Notes: generated by a model from the letters alone, not told the origin. A stretch of 64,000 nucleotides of DNA from an uncultured Clostridia bacterium (GCA_947627665.1 CANQWX010000005.1:38481-102480); one strand, 5' to 3'; counted from the first letter of the stretch, positions 8,183 through 17,566 are shown. Translations and numbers: made by a program.

Positions 8183-9460
8183 TCAGAAGCCCGCCGCGCC
8201 CTGCTCCTGTGCGTGCATGATGCGGTTCTCATTCATCTTCCGCAGGCATTCCGCCGTCGAATATTTGTGGCGGAAGAGATCGCTCAAAAGCACCGCAAGG
8301 TCGTCCGCACTGTACCCGACGATCTTTGTGGACGCGGTGGAAACGCGCTCTTTGCGGGAGATGGACGCCTGTGCCTCGGTGACCATCTTCGACTGGATAT
8401 TGCTTGTCAGCCCCTTGAAGCAGCTCACCGTGGCGATCCCCTCAAACGCGGCGTTGTAGTTTTCGGGCGTGGCGCAGAATGAGAGGAATGCAAGCGCTTC
8501 GTCGCATTTCGCGCTATTCTTGTTCACCATCATCATGTTGAGATTGCCGCCCTCGTAGGTACCCTCGGGCACGGTGTTGAGGAAGGCGGGCATGAGCGCG
8601 AAATCGTCTATGGAATATTTCCCCGCCTTAAAATCGGTATAAAACCAGCTGTCCCAGATAAAGGTCATGGCGGCTTCGCCCGAACTCAGCTTCCCCGAGA
8701 TGTCGTCCCAACCCGTGTCGAGATAGTCCTCCCCGAACCAACCTTTTTCCGCCGCGTCCGCGATCCACTGCACCATATTCTTGACCGCGGGGATCTCGTC
8801 CAGCCCCGTTTCGTTGCGGTTGAGCGACGCGAGCAGCTCGGGATCGTCCGCAAAGACGGGATCAAGCCCAAATTGCATCATCCACGAACATTGCGCGGGC
8901 CAGCAGATGGGGACCTGCCCGAGGTCTGCAAGCGCGGCGCAAAGCCCGTTGAAATCCTCCTGCGTCGCAGAGGCTTCGAAGCCTTTCTCTTTGAGCAGCG
9001 TCTTATTGTAATAACAACCCGAAACGGAACTTTCCCAGAAAGGTAGCCCGATGATGTTGGCGTTGCCGTCCGAACAATACGCTTTTGCGCTGTCGGTCAA
9101 ATCGTCCACCCAGCTCTCGCCGTTCAACACGGCAAAGGTGTTCCCGAGATCGAAGCTGTTGAGGTCCGCGTTGTGGAAATGCAGGAAGATGTCCGGCGCC
9201 TTTCCCTTGCGAAAATAGTCTTGCGCCTTGGCCTCATACACCGCGTCCTCGATCGCCATGATGTTCAGTTCCCCCTGTCCCGACTCCTCGTAACGTTGGA
9301 AGATGCGGGTCATGTAGGGCTTTTGCAGATCGCTTCGCTTGCCCATGATGTTGAGCTTATCGGGATCCGGAAGGGGATCCGTGCTGCATGCGGATAGGGA
9401 AAGCGGGGAGAGCGCCGCAAACAGGAACGCCGCGGCAATGCATAACTGTTTTTTCACCAT
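8183..9460 (-). CDS. Extracellular solute-binding lipoprotein (family 1), no permease adjacent
   Basis: A 425-aa ABC-type substrate-binding protein of the sugar-binding family 1 fold. The signal peptide ends in the lipobox LSAC with Cys25 as the lipidation site. Typical features follow: LPFWESSVSGCYYNKTLLKEKGF in the first lobe, then SSGEAAMTFIWDSW, and EALAFLSFCATPENYNAAFEG near the C-terminus. The start follows a good GGAGGACATG context. It begins 9 nt after the hybrid kinase stop, so both share an mRNA. No transmembrane permease or ATPase gene is nearby; a sensory role, presenting ligand to the kinase ectodomain, is plausible but inferred. A distantly encoded transporter is the alternative. 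Confidence 0.88.
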   Translation of the reverse strand: MVKKQLCIAAAFLFAALSPLSLSACSTDPLPDPDKLNIMGKRSDLQKPYMTRIFQRYEESGQGELNIMAIEDAVYEAKAQDYFRKGKAPDIFLHFHNADLNSFDLGNTFAVLNGESWVDDLTDSAKAYCSDGNANIIGLPFWESSVSGCYYNKTLLKEKGFEASATQEDFNGLCAALADLGQVPICWPAQCSWMMQFGLDPVFADDPELLASLNRNETGLDEIPAVKNMVQWIADAAEKGWFGEDYLDTGWDDISGKLSSGEAAMTFIWDSWFYTDFKAGKYSIDDFALMPAFLNTVPEGTYEGGNLNMMMVNKNSAKCDEALAFLSFCATPENYNAAFEGIATVSCFKGLTSNIQSKMVTEAQASISRKERVSTASTKIVGYSADDLAVLLSDLFRHKYSTAECLRKMNENRIMHAQEQGAAGF

Positions 9461-9469
9461 GTCCTCCGT

Positions 9470-12400
9470 TTATTGGTTTTCCTGGCTGTCGTTACGGTGC
9501 AAAAGCTGCGCCACCGTCTTTCGCACGGCGTCCATGTTGATGGGCTTTGCAAGATGCCCGTCCATGCCCGCGTCAAAGGCGTTTTGCACGTCTTCGGCAA
9601 AGGTATTCGCCGTCATGGCTACGATGGGAATCGTCTGTGCGTCGGGATGCGGGCAGGCGCGGATCGCCTTGGTCGCCTCGTACCCGTTCATCACGGGCAT
9701 CTGGACATCCATCAGGATCATGTCGAAATGTCCCGCCTCCGAACGCTCGAACAGCTCGAGGGCCTGTTTGCCGTTGGCGGCAAGCTCGCAGCGCGCACCC
9801 TCCATATCGAGCATTTCCGTCAAGATCTCGGCGTTGAGTTCGTTGTCCTCCGCCACGAGGAAGAGCCGCCCCTCCATCACGCTCTCGGAGGGCGCTACGG
9901 GTTCGGGGATCGGCGATGCGCTGTCGGGGAAGAGGGGCTTCAACGTCTGCCAGAGGGTAGAGGTGAAGAAGGGCTTGGACATAAACGCGTTGATGCCCGC
10001 CTCCCGCGCTTCCGCTTCGATCTCGCTCCAATCGTAGGAGGTGAGCACAAGGATGGGAATATCCTTGACCACCTTCCGTATCCTCCGCGCCGTTTCCACG
10101 CCGTCCATCCCCGGCATCTTCCAATCGAGCAGAATAACGTTGAAGTCGTTGCCTTCCTTGTGCGCGCGGACCGTGGCGTCCACCGCAGCGCTGCCGCTCG
10201 TGACATAATTCACGTCCACGCCCGTTTCCCGCATCATTTCGCGGATATTGAGGCAGATATCCTCCTCGTCGTCCGCGACGAGCAGGCGGGTGATCTTCTG
10301 CCGATACCAAGTGTCGCCCGATTCGTCCGGTTCGGCGAGCGCAAAGGACAGCTCTACGGTGAAAGTGCTTCCCTTGCCGGGGGCGCTCTCCACCTGTATG
10401 ATGCCGCCCATGAGGTCGACGAGATTTTTGGTGATCGCCATGCCAAGCCCCGTTCCCTGGATGGAATTGACCACGGAATTTTTTTCGCGGCTGAAGGGCT
10501 GGAAAATCTTCTCCTGGAACTCCTCGCTCATCCCGATCCCATCGTCCTTTACGATAAAGCGCAGCTTGGAATACTGCGGCGAGGCCTCGACCTCCGAGAT
10601 CGTGAAGTCGATGTGACCGCCCACTTGCGTGTATTTGATGGCGTTGGAGAGCAGATTGATGAGGATCTGGTTCAAACGCAGTTTATCGCCCATCAGAAGC
10701 TCGGGAGGGGTGCCCTGCGTGTGGATGGAGAACTCCTGTTCCTTCGCCTTTGCCTGCGGCAAAAGAATGATGCCGAGTTCTTCCAAAAGTTCGGGAAGGC
10801 TGAAGCGGCCCACGTTGAGAGAGGTCTTTCCGCTCTCGATCTTGCTCATGTCGAGAACGTCGTTGATGAGGCTGAGAAGGTGATGGCTCGACGCCATGAT
10901 CTTATGCGTATATTCGCGCACTTTCTCGGGATCGTCCGCGCTGCGGTCGAGAAGCACCGAGAAGCCGACGATGGCGTTCATCGGGGTGCGGATGTCGTGC
11001 GACATGTTGGAGAGGAAATTGCTCTTTGCCTCGTTCGCGCTCTTGGCGGCGTCGAGCGCCTCCTGCAATTTTTGGTTCATCTGCTGCTCGAGCGTGCGGT
11101 CGGACATGACGACGATATACTTCTTCACGCGGTTGATGTCCATGTGGTAGATCGTCACGCGGTACCAGCGGCGCTCGCCCGTCGCCTGGTGCATGTACTC
11201 GCATTCCCAATGCTTGTTTCCGTTCATCGAGATGGCGTCAAGTTCCTCCTTGGGAACGACGATGTTGCGGTCCACGGCGCATTTCGCCATCTCGCGGATG
11301 CTCTTTTTCACGGTTTCGTTCTTGATGCCGAGCAACCTCTCCACGTTGGGGGAGAGGTAATCCACCCGCTCGCTTTCGGGATCGAGCATGATAAAGATGT
11401 CGTCGACGCTGCCCGAAAGGACATCGAACATGCGCTCGCGGTAGCGCAATTCGGTCTTGCTTCTGCGCGATTGATTGACGATACGCGCCACGAGCAGGAC
11501 GATGATGGCGACGCCCACGATCGAGAAGATGCTGAGCATGACCCACATCGTGGCGCTCTGCGCGGAGAGGAAGCCCTTGCTCACCGTTTCCTGCGGCACA
11601 TCGCTCAAAAGGAAATAATCGCCATAGTCGCCGTAATTGCCGCCGCCCACGGGCATATAGACGATACAGTGCACATCGCCGCTCTTGCCGAGCGGCGTCT
11701 GCAGATAGCCGCCTTCGCCGTCCGCCGCTTCTCCCTGCAAGATCTGCTCCATATCCTGCGAAATTTGGGTGGTGATCTCCTTCTGCCGTTTTTCCCCGAT
11801 CCCCGCCGCGGCGAGCGAATTGGACAGGTAGGTGAAATAATTGGCATAGGAGCCGCCGCCCTCGAAGGTCGTAAACAACACGCTTCCGTCACGGGAGATA
11901 ATGAAGCACTTCGCGCTCGAATCGAACGCGTTCGCGTTGAGTGCGGCTGCGATGCCCGTATTGGTGTAACTGATCGCAATCGCTTCGTAGGAAAAGTCCT
12001 TATACACGCCCGCCTGCGCGGCGATCGCAAACATCGTGAATTTTTGCCCGCCGATTTCCTCGCTCGCAATGATGTCGCGGCCGCTTGCGATCACGCCGTC
12101 CCACGAAGCGGCGAGGGAAAGCTGTCCCGTTTCTCCCTCCGAAGTGACGAAGTTGCGCGCCTTGTCGAGGAAATAGAATTTGGAAAATCCCCAGACCTCT
12201 TTTCTGCCGTCTACATACGCCTTGATGTACGGTTCCGCCTCCTCGGAAGGGGCATTGCTGTCCGCAAAGAAGGCAAAATAGTCGTTACAGCCTCTGAGAA
12301 GGCCCCAGTTCTTGTCGATAAAGGCGCTGAACGAGTGATTGACCTGCCCGTAGATCTCTTTGAGGTGATGCCTGCCGTCCGACTCGATATTATCGGAGAT

Positions 12401-12508
12401 CAGGCCGAAATAGTAGACAAGAATGCTGATGACCGCCGCCAAAGCGATCAAGATCGAAAAGACGGGGATTAAATATTTGAGCCATTTTTTCATCGGACTG
12501 CTCTTCAT
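9470..12508 (-). CDS. Hybrid sensor histidine kinase with two receiver domains
   Basis: A 1012-aa membrane kinase. Order: transmembrane helix about 10-33; large extracytoplasmic sensor region 36-320 (Cache-like by length and placement); second helix 322-343; PAS domain about 360-475; HisKA with phospho-His504 in FLSNMSHDIRTPMNAI; HATPase with the N box NLLSNAIKYT, DDGIGM and GTGLGM boxes (617-715); receiver 1 with Asp794 (LLDWKMPG); receiver 2 with Asp933 (LMDVQMP). I chose the ATG at 12508 because AAGGAG lies 7 nt upstream; a TTG at 12526 has no such site. There is no HPt domain in the protein, so phosphorelay needs an external HPt such as the one at 3-212. First gene of a two-gene operon with the solute-binding protein. 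Confidence 0.93.
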   Translation of the reverse strand: MKSSPMKKWLKYLIPVFSILIALAAVISILVYYFGLISDNIESDGRHHLKEIYGQVNHSFSAFIDKNWGLLRGCNDYFAFFADSNAPSEEAEPYIKAYVDGRKEVWGFSKFYFLDKARNFVTSEGETGQLSLAASWDGVIASGRDIIASEEIGGQKFTMFAIAAQAGVYKDFSYEAIAISYTNTGIAAALNANAFDSSAKCFIISRDGSVLFTTFEGGGSYANYFTYLSNSLAAAGIGEKRQKEITTQISQDMEQILQGEAADGEGGYLQTPLGKSGDVHCIVYMPVGGGNYGDYGDYFLLSDVPQETVSKGFLSAQSATMWVMLSIFSIVGVAIIVLLVARIVNQSRRSKTELRYRERMFDVLSGSVDDIFIMLDPESERVDYLSPNVERLLGIKNETVKKSIREMAKCAVDRNIVVPKEELDAISMNGNKHWECEYMHQATGERRWYRVTIYHMDINRVKKYIVVMSDRTLEQQMNQKLQEALDAAKSANEAKSNFLSNMSHDIRTPMNAIVGFSVLLDRSADDPEKVREYTHKIMASSHHLLSLINDVLDMSKIESGKTSLNVGRFSLPELLEELGIILLPQAKAKEQEFSIHTQGTPPELLMGDKLRLNQILINLLSNAIKYTQVGGHIDFTISEVEASPQYSKLRFIVKDDGIGMSEEFQEKIFQPFSREKNSVVNSIQGTGLGMAITKNLVDLMGGIIQVESAPGKGSTFTVELSFALAEPDESGDTWYRQKITRLLVADDEEDICLNIREMMRETGVDVNYVTSGSAAVDATVRAHKEGNDFNVILLDWKMPGMDGVETARRIRKVVKDIPILVLTSYDWSEIEAEAREAGINAFMSKPFFTSTLWQTLKPLFPDSASPIPEPVAPSESVMEGRLFLVAEDNELNAEILTEMLDMEGARCELAANGKQALELFERSEAGHFDMILMDVQMPVMNGYEATKAIRACPHPDAQTIPIVAMTANTFAEDVQNAFDAGMDGHLAKPINMDAVRKTVAQLLHRNDSQENQ

Positions 12509-12559
12509 CGGACAGCTCCTTGGCAAATAGGATCGGGCGCATCGGCGCCTTATAGTTTT

Positions 12560-12588
12560 ATTTTAACATATCCGCGCCAAAAATGCAA
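12560..12588 (-). promoter_or_regulatory. Promoter of the kinase / binding-protein operon
   Basis: On the minus strand TTGCAT (12588-12583), a 17-nt spacer and TAAAAT (12565-12560) lie about 50 nt before the kinase start. A small GGCGC / GCGCC hairpin follows in the leader. Confidence 0.6.
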
Positions 12589-12701
12589 TGCTTATTCGGC
12601 AGGAAATGCTTATATTCCTTAAAATGTTGATACATGTGCGCCCGCCCGACCACTTTTTTGGAATGTCATCGGAAGGGGGAGCGGGGGCATACAATGGAAC
12701 T

Positions 12702-13301
12702 ATGGACCCGATTTTTTTCTTCAAAAACTGCATTTCGCGCGCTTTTTCCCGAAAATGGTGCATGGTCGTTTTGATTTTAGCCCTTTTGTGTAGTACTATG
12801 TGTGGCATAATATTTATCAAAACGCCCGTTTTTTATGATTATCATCTGAAATTGTGCGACCGCTTCCTCGACCGCGTCTGCTATTCCGACCGCAGCGTCT
12901 TTCTCATCTTCCTCGAACGCACGGCGGGAAACGCGCTTCTGCTCGCGCTCGTTTGCATAGGCGGGTTGCATCCCGTCTGCCTGCCGCTGCCCGCGGTCGT
13001 GCTCCTATACCGGTCCTATACCTTCGGCGGCACGATCGCCGTCCTGTTTTCCGCCTACGCGTTCCCCGGCGCGGCGGTCGCCGTTGCGCTCTACATTCCC
13101 ATCCACCTGCTGATCGACTGCATCCTTTTCATCGCCGCGGGGGCGGCGCTTACGCGTGCCTTTTCCTTTTCTTTCTGCGCCGATGACCGCCGTGAACTCG
13201 CCTTGGAATACCTCTGTTTCCTCGCCTGCGTCGTTCTCGTGTGCCTGTTGGAGATGGTGCTGCTCCTCGCGCTCTTTCACCCGATGGGAAATTTGCTGTG
13301 A
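12702..13301 (+). CDS. SpoIIM-like multi-spanning membrane protein
   Basis: A hydrophobic protein of about 199 aa with five apparent membrane segments (WCMVVLILALLCSTMCGIIFI, TAGNALLLALVCIGGLHPVCLPL, AVLFSAYAFPGAAVAVALY, LIDCILFIAAGAAL, FLACVVLVCLLEMVLLLALF). The FLERTAGNALLLALVCIGG...LYRSYTFGG pattern resembles the stage II sporulation M / DUF95 family (N-rxxxxGxxxGxxPxxxLxxNGxxxG), but the match is distant. The start is uncertain: ATG 12702 removes a low-complexity leader, while an in-frame ATG at 12663 is also possible. It lies 39 bp before a D,D-carboxypeptidase. The repeat at 12782-12811 lies inside its first membrane helix and stays in frame. Confidence 0.5.
   Translation: MDPIFFFKNCISRAFSRKWCMVVLILALLCSTMCGIIFIKTPVFYDYHLKLCDRFLDRVCYSDRSVFLIFLERTAGNALLLALVCIGGLHPVCLPLPAVVLLYRSYTFGGTIAVLFSAYAFPGAAVAVALYIPIHLLIDCILFIAAGAALTRAFSFSFCADDRRELALEYLCFLACVVLVCLLEMVLLLALFHPMGNLL
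12782..12811 (-). repeat. Dispersed palindromic repeat, copy 1 (in coding sequence)
   Basis: Read on the minus strand it matches the copy at 45778-45807 at 27 of 30 positions; both have the core TAGTACTA. In the coding direction both copies are read in the same frame and encode LL-x-STM-x-GII (C/C here, H/R in the other). Confidence 0.75.
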
Positions 13302-13340
13302 TAGTATGATATTTTTTCAGAAAGCGGGCAAACTGCGGTT

Positions 13341-14486
13341 ATGAAAAGATTGATTTTGGCGGCGCTGGCGGCTTCGCTCTGCCTTGCGCCGATGTCATGG
13401 AAGGAAACGTCCGCGGAAGCGGAGGCGGCTGTCCGCTGTAAGGCCGCATATCTGTGCGACGAGGCGAGCGGCGTCTGCGCCTACTCGGAGAACGAAACGG
13501 AGCGGCTGCCCATTGCCAGCATCTGCAAGGTCATGACGCTGATCTTGAGCTTTGAAGCGGTGGAAAACGGCTCGCTCCGATACGATGAAACAATTTCCGT
13601 CAGCAAAAACGCGGCGGGCATGGGCGGCTCGCAAGTGTTTCTCGGCAGCGGGCTTTCCTACCGCGCCGAGGACCTGATGAAGAGCATCGCGGTTTGCTCC
13701 GCGAACGATTCCTGCGTCGCCATGGCGGAGCGGATCGGCGGGAGCGAAAGCCTCTTCGTCGAAAAAATGAATGCGCGCGCCAAGGAGATCGGCGCGGATA
13801 ACACGCTGTTTGCCAATTGCACGGGACTTCCCAAGGAGCCGCAGTACTCCTGCGCCAAGGATGTGGCGATGATGCTCCGTGAGCTTCTCCGCCACCAAAA
13901 ATATTTTGAATTTTCCAAAGTGTGGCTGGAGGACTTCGTCCATCCCGACGGACGGACGACGACCATGACCAACACCAACAAACTCATCCGCTTTTACGAC
14001 GGCTGCGACGGCGGAAAGACGGGCTTTACCAACCAAGCGGGATTCTGCCTCGCGGCGACCGCCAAGAGGGGAGATACCCGCCTCATCTCCGTCGTCATCG
14101 GCTCTGCAAGCTCCGACGACCGCTTCCAAAGCGTAAAGAACCTCTTCGAATATGGCTTCTCCGAATACGAGAGCCGCAAATTCGTGGAGGCGGGCAAGCC
14201 GCTCGAAAACAAGCTGCCCGTGCGCGGCGGAAAGCAGAAGGAAATTGCTCTGTGCGCGGAGCGCGACCTTTCGCTCTTCTGCAAGCGGGGAGAGGAAGTG
14301 AACTGCGAAACGCAGTTCGAGCTTGCCGAAGGTTTCCGCGCTCCCCTGGAGGCGGGCACCGAAGTGGGAACGGCGATCCTCTACCGCGACGGCGTGGAGG
14401 TGAGCCGCTGCAAGCTCCTCGCGGCGGAACCCGCCGAACGCCTCGGCTATGGCGACGCTTTCCGCGAGATCGCGGGCAAGTGGTAA
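13341..14486 (+). CDS. D-alanyl-D-alanine carboxypeptidase (S11, PBP5/DacF type)
   Basis: A secreted penicillin-binding D,D-carboxypeptidase (381 aa) that trims the terminal D-Ala of peptidoglycan stem peptides. A signal peptide (residues 1-26, MKRLILAALAASLCLAP) precedes the active-site motifs: S60-I-C-K63 (nucleophile and Lys), S120-A-N122 and K226-T-G228. The C-terminal beta domain (about 280-380) is present. It is one of two such enzymes in the window; the other is at 20436. No strong ribosome-binding site is visible, and the upstream SpoIIM-like gene ends 39 bp before. Confidence 0.93.
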   Translation: MKRLILAALAASLCLAPMSWKETSAEAEAAVRCKAAYLCDEASGVCAYSENETERLPIASICKVMTLILSFEAVENGSLRYDETISVSKNAAGMGGSQVFLGSGLSYRAEDLMKSIAVCSANDSCVAMAERIGGSESLFVEKMNARAKEIGADNTLFANCTGLPKEPQYSCAKDVAMMLRELLRHQKYFEFSKVWLEDFVHPDGRTTTMTNTNKLIRFYDGCDGGKTGFTNQAGFCLAATAKRGDTRLISVVIGSASSDDRFQSVKNLFEYGFSEYESRKFVEAGKPLENKLPVRGGKQKEIALCAERDLSLFCKRGEEVNCETQFELAEGFRAPLEAGTEVGTAILYRDGVEVSRCKLLAAEPAERLGYGDAFREIAGKW

Positions 14487-14493
14487 AATTTTC

Positions 14494-14523
14494 TTGACCG
14501 CCGCCTTCCAACGGTGCTATAAT
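14494..14523 (+). promoter_or_regulatory. Promoter of lysA
   Basis: TTGACC (14494-14499), an 18-nt spacer and TATAAT (14518-14523) lie 29 nt before the lysA start and a GGGGAAGG ribosome-binding site. Confidence 0.8.
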
Positions 14524-14552
14524 GTTGCCATTCCAAAAGGGGAAGGCAACCA

Positions 14553-15875
14553 ATGAACACAAGAAAAACACTCTGCGTCAACCGAGAAGGGCACCTCGAG
14601 ATCGGCGGCTGCGACTGTACGGCGCTTGCCAAGACGTTCGGAACGCCGCTCTACGTCTTTGACGAGGACTATATCCGCGGAATGATGAAGATCTACCGCG
14701 ACACCATTGCGGGGGAGTACGGCGACGGGCTTGTCCTGTATGCAAGCAAGGCGTTTGCCTGCGAAGCGATGTATGCGATCGCCAAGCAGGAGAAGATCGG
14801 CGCCGACGTCGTTTCGGGAGGGGAACTGTACACCGCCATGCAGGCGGGTTTCCCCGCGAAGGACATCTGCATGCACGGCAACAACAAGCTCCCGCGGGAG
14901 ATCGACTATGCGCTCGACTGCGGCGTAGGGCTTCTCGTCGTCGATAACCCCGCCGAGGCGGACTATCTCGACCGCGCCTGCGGGGAGAGGGGAATGGTGC
15001 AGGACGTGCTCCTGCGCATCAATCCCGGGGTAGAGGCGCACACCCACAAGTTCGTGCAGACGGCGACCCCCGACAGCAAGTTCGGCTTCTCCGTCCAGAG
15101 CGGCGCCGCGGCGGAGATGGTCGGGCATATCCTCCCGAAAAAGCATCTGCGTCTGCGCGGCTTCCACTGCCACATCGGCTCGCAGATCTTCGAAAAGCAA
15201 TCGTTCTGCCTTGCGGCGGAAAAGTGCCTCGCCTTTGCGGCGGACATGAAGAAAGAGTACGGGTTCGAGGCGGATACCCTCAACCTCGGGGGCGGGTTCG
15301 GCATCTGGTACACCGACGAGGACGAAAAATTCACGGCGGAGGGATACGCCGACTATCTCAGGGCGCTCATCGGCGCGGTGAAGGAGGGGTGCGCGAAATA
15401 CGGTCTGAAGCAGCCGAGGCTTATGATCGAACCGGGGCGCTCGGTCGTCGGCGAGGCGGGGATCACCCTCTATACGGTGGGGGCGATCAAGGACATCCCC
15501 GGCATACGGAAATATGTGGCGGTCGACGGAGGGATGTTCGACAACCCGCGTTTCTGCCTCTACGGGAGCAAATACACGGCGTTGCTCGCCAACCGGGCGG
15601 ACGAACGTCCCACGGAGCTTGTTTCCGTCGCAGGAAAATGCTGCGAGAGCGGCGATCTCATCGGCGTCGGTATGAACCTGCCCGAGGCACACACGGGGGA
15701 CATCCTTGCGGTGCTTTCGACGGGCGCATACAACTACTCCATGGCGAGCAACTACAACCGCAATTTCATTCCGCCCGCCGTCCTTGTAAAAGACGGGAAG
15801 GCGGACTACATCGTAAAGCCGCAGTCTTACGCGGACCTCGTCCGCAACGACGTCGTGCCCGAACGGCTGAAATAA
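14553..15875 (+). CDS. lysA: Diaminopimelate decarboxylase
   Basis: PLP-dependent fold-III enzyme (440 aa) that converts meso-diaminopimelate to L-lysine, the last lysine step. The PLP lysine is K66 in LYASKAFAC. HGNNK, the FHCHIGSQ motif, the glycine-rich LGGGFG phosphate loop, MIEPGRSVVGEAG and the C-terminal GKCCESGD (catalytic Cys and substrate Asp) are all present. Length is typical. It has its own promoter and a strong terminator, so it is monocistronic. No lysine riboswitch is visible upstream. Confidence 0.96.
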   Translation: MNTRKTLCVNREGHLEIGGCDCTALAKTFGTPLYVFDEDYIRGMMKIYRDTIAGEYGDGLVLYASKAFACEAMYAIAKQEKIGADVVSGGELYTAMQAGFPAKDICMHGNNKLPREIDYALDCGVGLLVVDNPAEADYLDRACGERGMVQDVLLRINPGVEAHTHKFVQTATPDSKFGFSVQSGAAAEMVGHILPKKHLRLRGFHCHIGSQIFEKQSFCLAAEKCLAFAADMKKEYGFEADTLNLGGGFGIWYTDEDEKFTAEGYADYLRALIGAVKEGCAKYGLKQPRLMIEPGRSVVGEAGITLYTVGAIKDIPGIRKYVAVDGGMFDNPRFCLYGSKYTALLANRADERPTELVSVAGKCCESGDLIGVGMNLPEAHTGDILAVLSTGAYNYSMASNYNRNFIPPAVLVKDGKADYIVKPQSYADLVRNDVVPERLK

Positions 15876-15888
15876 GGCGCACGCTTAG

Positions 15889-15927
15889 GCGCCGCCCGCC
15901 CGCAAAAATGCGGGCGGGCGGCGCTTT
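15889..15927 (+). terminator. Terminator after lysA
   Basis: A perfect 16-bp GC-rich stem (15889-15904 with 15909-15924) and an AAAA loop are followed by a short TTT. The stem is strong and the T tract short. Confidence 0.8.
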
Positions 15928-16002
15928 GCCTATATCTTGACAAATTTTTCCGCCCGAACGCCACTCATTGTGGAATTTTTTTGCCGCGGTCCGCTCTTTC
16001 GG

Positions 16003-16031
16003 TTGCTTTCCGCGGGAAATTTTGCTATAAT
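16003..16031 (+). promoter_or_regulatory. Promoter giving a leaderless or near-leaderless M50 mRNA
   Basis: TTGCTT (16003-16008), a 17-nt spacer and TATAAT (16026-16031). The ATG at 16041 begins only 9 nt after the -10 box, so transcription should start at or within a few bases of the start codon; no ribosome-binding site is present. Confidence 0.75.
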
Positions 16032-16040
16032 AATTGCACA

Positions 16041-16775
16041 ATGCATTTTGATCCCGAAAGATTCATCGAGCTTCTTGCAAGCTTTCTTGCCGTGACGGTC
16101 GTCTTGACCCTCCACGAATTTTCGCATGCGCTCGTTGCCTATAAGTGCGGCGACCCCACGCCGAAGTGGGCAAAGCGGCTCTCGCTCAATCCGCTGCGCC
16201 ATTTCGACATCGTGGGGCTGATCTGCTTTACCCTCGTCGGCTTCGGCTGGGCGAAACCCGTGCCGATCGACCCAAACAACTTCAAAAAATACCGCCTCGG
16301 GCTGGGGCTTACGGCGAGCGCGGGCGTCATCACGAACTATATCTCGGCATTCTTGTTCTATCCGCTCGCTCTCCTTGTCATCAACTTCATGCCCGAAATC
16401 CCCTTCCTCACCACCTTTTTGCGCTTTCTCACCTCCGCGCTCTACGCATACAGCCTCGGCTTTTGCGTGTTCAACCTTTTGCCATTCTATCCGCTCGACG
16501 GCTTCCGCATCGTGGAGGCAACGAGCAAACGGCACGGCAAGGTCTATCAGTTCCTGCGGAAATACGGCTATTATATCCTGCTCTTCCTCATCATTGAGAG
16601 CTTCATTTGCAGGATCTTCTCGGAAAATCTCGGCATCTATCAGATGGATTGGTTCAACATCCTTGGCTGGATCATGCAGTTCGCGGAAAAATATCTCGGA
16701 TTTCCCATTCTTGCGGTCTGGGGATTGGCGTTCGGCATGCCCGTGGAAGCGCTGTGGGGGTTACTTGCATGGTAA
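16041..16775 (+). CDS. Site-2-protease-like M50 membrane metalloprotease
   Basis: A 244-aa polytopic membrane protein of the short M50B (YwhC/RseP-core) type without a PDZ domain. The zinc-binding HEFSH (HExxH) lies in the first membrane segment at about residues 25-29, and the third ligand is in NLLPFYPLDGFRI (NxxPxxxLDG) at about 155. Six hydrophobic segments are visible. I chose ATG 16041 because upstream in-frame codons lie inside the promoter. The 3' end overlaps scpA by 7 nt. Genes of this type commonly precede scpAB in Firmicutes; the substrate is unknown. Confidence 0.88.
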   Translation: MHFDPERFIELLASFLAVTVVLTLHEFSHALVAYKCGDPTPKWAKRLSLNPLRHFDIVGLICFTLVGFGWAKPVPIDPNNFKKYRLGLGLTASAGVITNYISAFLFYPLALLVINFMPEIPFLTTFLRFLTSALYAYSLGFCVFNLLPFYPLDGFRIVEATSKRHGKVYQFLRKYGYYILLFLIIESFICRIFSENLGIYQMDWFNILGWIMQFAEKYLGFPILAVWGLAFGMPVEALWGLLAW

Positions 16776-17566
16776 ACCGCGAAAATTTCGAATCGGTGGT
16801 GGACTATACCACCGTGCTCAACGGCTTCGAAGGCCCGCTCGACCTGCTTCTGTTCCTCATCAACAAGGAGGAGATCGAGATCAAGGACGTGTTCGTTTCG
16901 CAGGTCACGGAGCAATTCCTCGATTACATGAAGGGGCTTCCTTACCTCGACGTGGATAAGGTGACCGACTACCTCAACATCGCGGCGACGATCCTCAAGA
17001 TCAAGGCGCAGAGCCTCGTTCCCAACCTCGAGGAGGACCCCGAGCTTGACATGGAGATCGAGGAGGACAAGGCGCAGCTCATCCGTGCGCTCGAGGAATT
17101 CCGCCTCATCAAAGAGGAAACGAAAAAGCTCAAGGAGCTTGAAACGATCGGCTACTTCTTCAAGGAACCCGACAAGAGCGTAGGGGAAACAAAGACGGTC
17201 TTTTCCCTCGATAATCTCACGCTCGACGGGCTTGTCACCGCCTTCTCCACCCTCATGATGAAGCGGGAAGAGCGGCGGGCGGCGACCGAGGAACGCGAGA
17301 TCCCGCGCGACGAATTCACCGTGGCGCAAAAGGTAAAGACCATTCTCGAGACCCTCGAAAGCCGCAAGACGGTGGAATTCGAACAGCTCTTTACCCGCGA
17401 TTTCACCCGCAGTGAGGTCGTCACCACCTTCCAGGCATTATTGGAACTTCTCAAATACCAATATCTGCGCGTTTCGCAGAACACCGCGTTCGGCAGCATC
17501 TCCATTTCGCTCAACCCCGACCGGGGAGAGGAGGACTATCTTGGACAAATTGACGAATATAATTGA
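16769..17566 (+). CDS. scpA: Segregation and condensation protein A (kleisin)
   Basis: A 265-aa kleisin subunit of the SMC-ScpAB condensin. The N-terminus FEGPLDLLLFLINKEEIEIKDVFVSQVTEQFLDYM is the diagnostic SMC-binding helical domain; the middle is acidic, and the C-terminal winged helix (about 185-255) follows. ATG 16769 overlaps the M50 gene, and longer upstream starts fall inside that gene. Its end overlaps scpB by 26 nt. Confidence 0.95.
   Translation: MVNRENFESVVDYTTVLNGFEGPLDLLLFLINKEEIEIKDVFVSQVTEQFLDYMKGLPYLDVDKVTDYLNIAATILKIKAQSLVPNLEEDPELDMEIEEDKAQLIRALEEFRLIKEETKKLKELETIGYFFKEPDKSVGETKTVFSLDNLTLDGLVTAFSTLMMKREERRAATEEREIPRDEFTVAQKVKTILETLESRKTVEFEQLFTRDFTRSEVVTTFQALLELLKYQYLRVSQNTAFGSISISLNPDRGEEDYLGQIDEYN

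Noticed and set aside
9473..12472. A 999-residue open frame on the plus strand opposite the hybrid kinase
   Set aside because: It is an antisense shadow of a GC-rich coding region, with a His/Asp/Arg-rich translation and no domain; the kinase on the minus strand has complete motifs.
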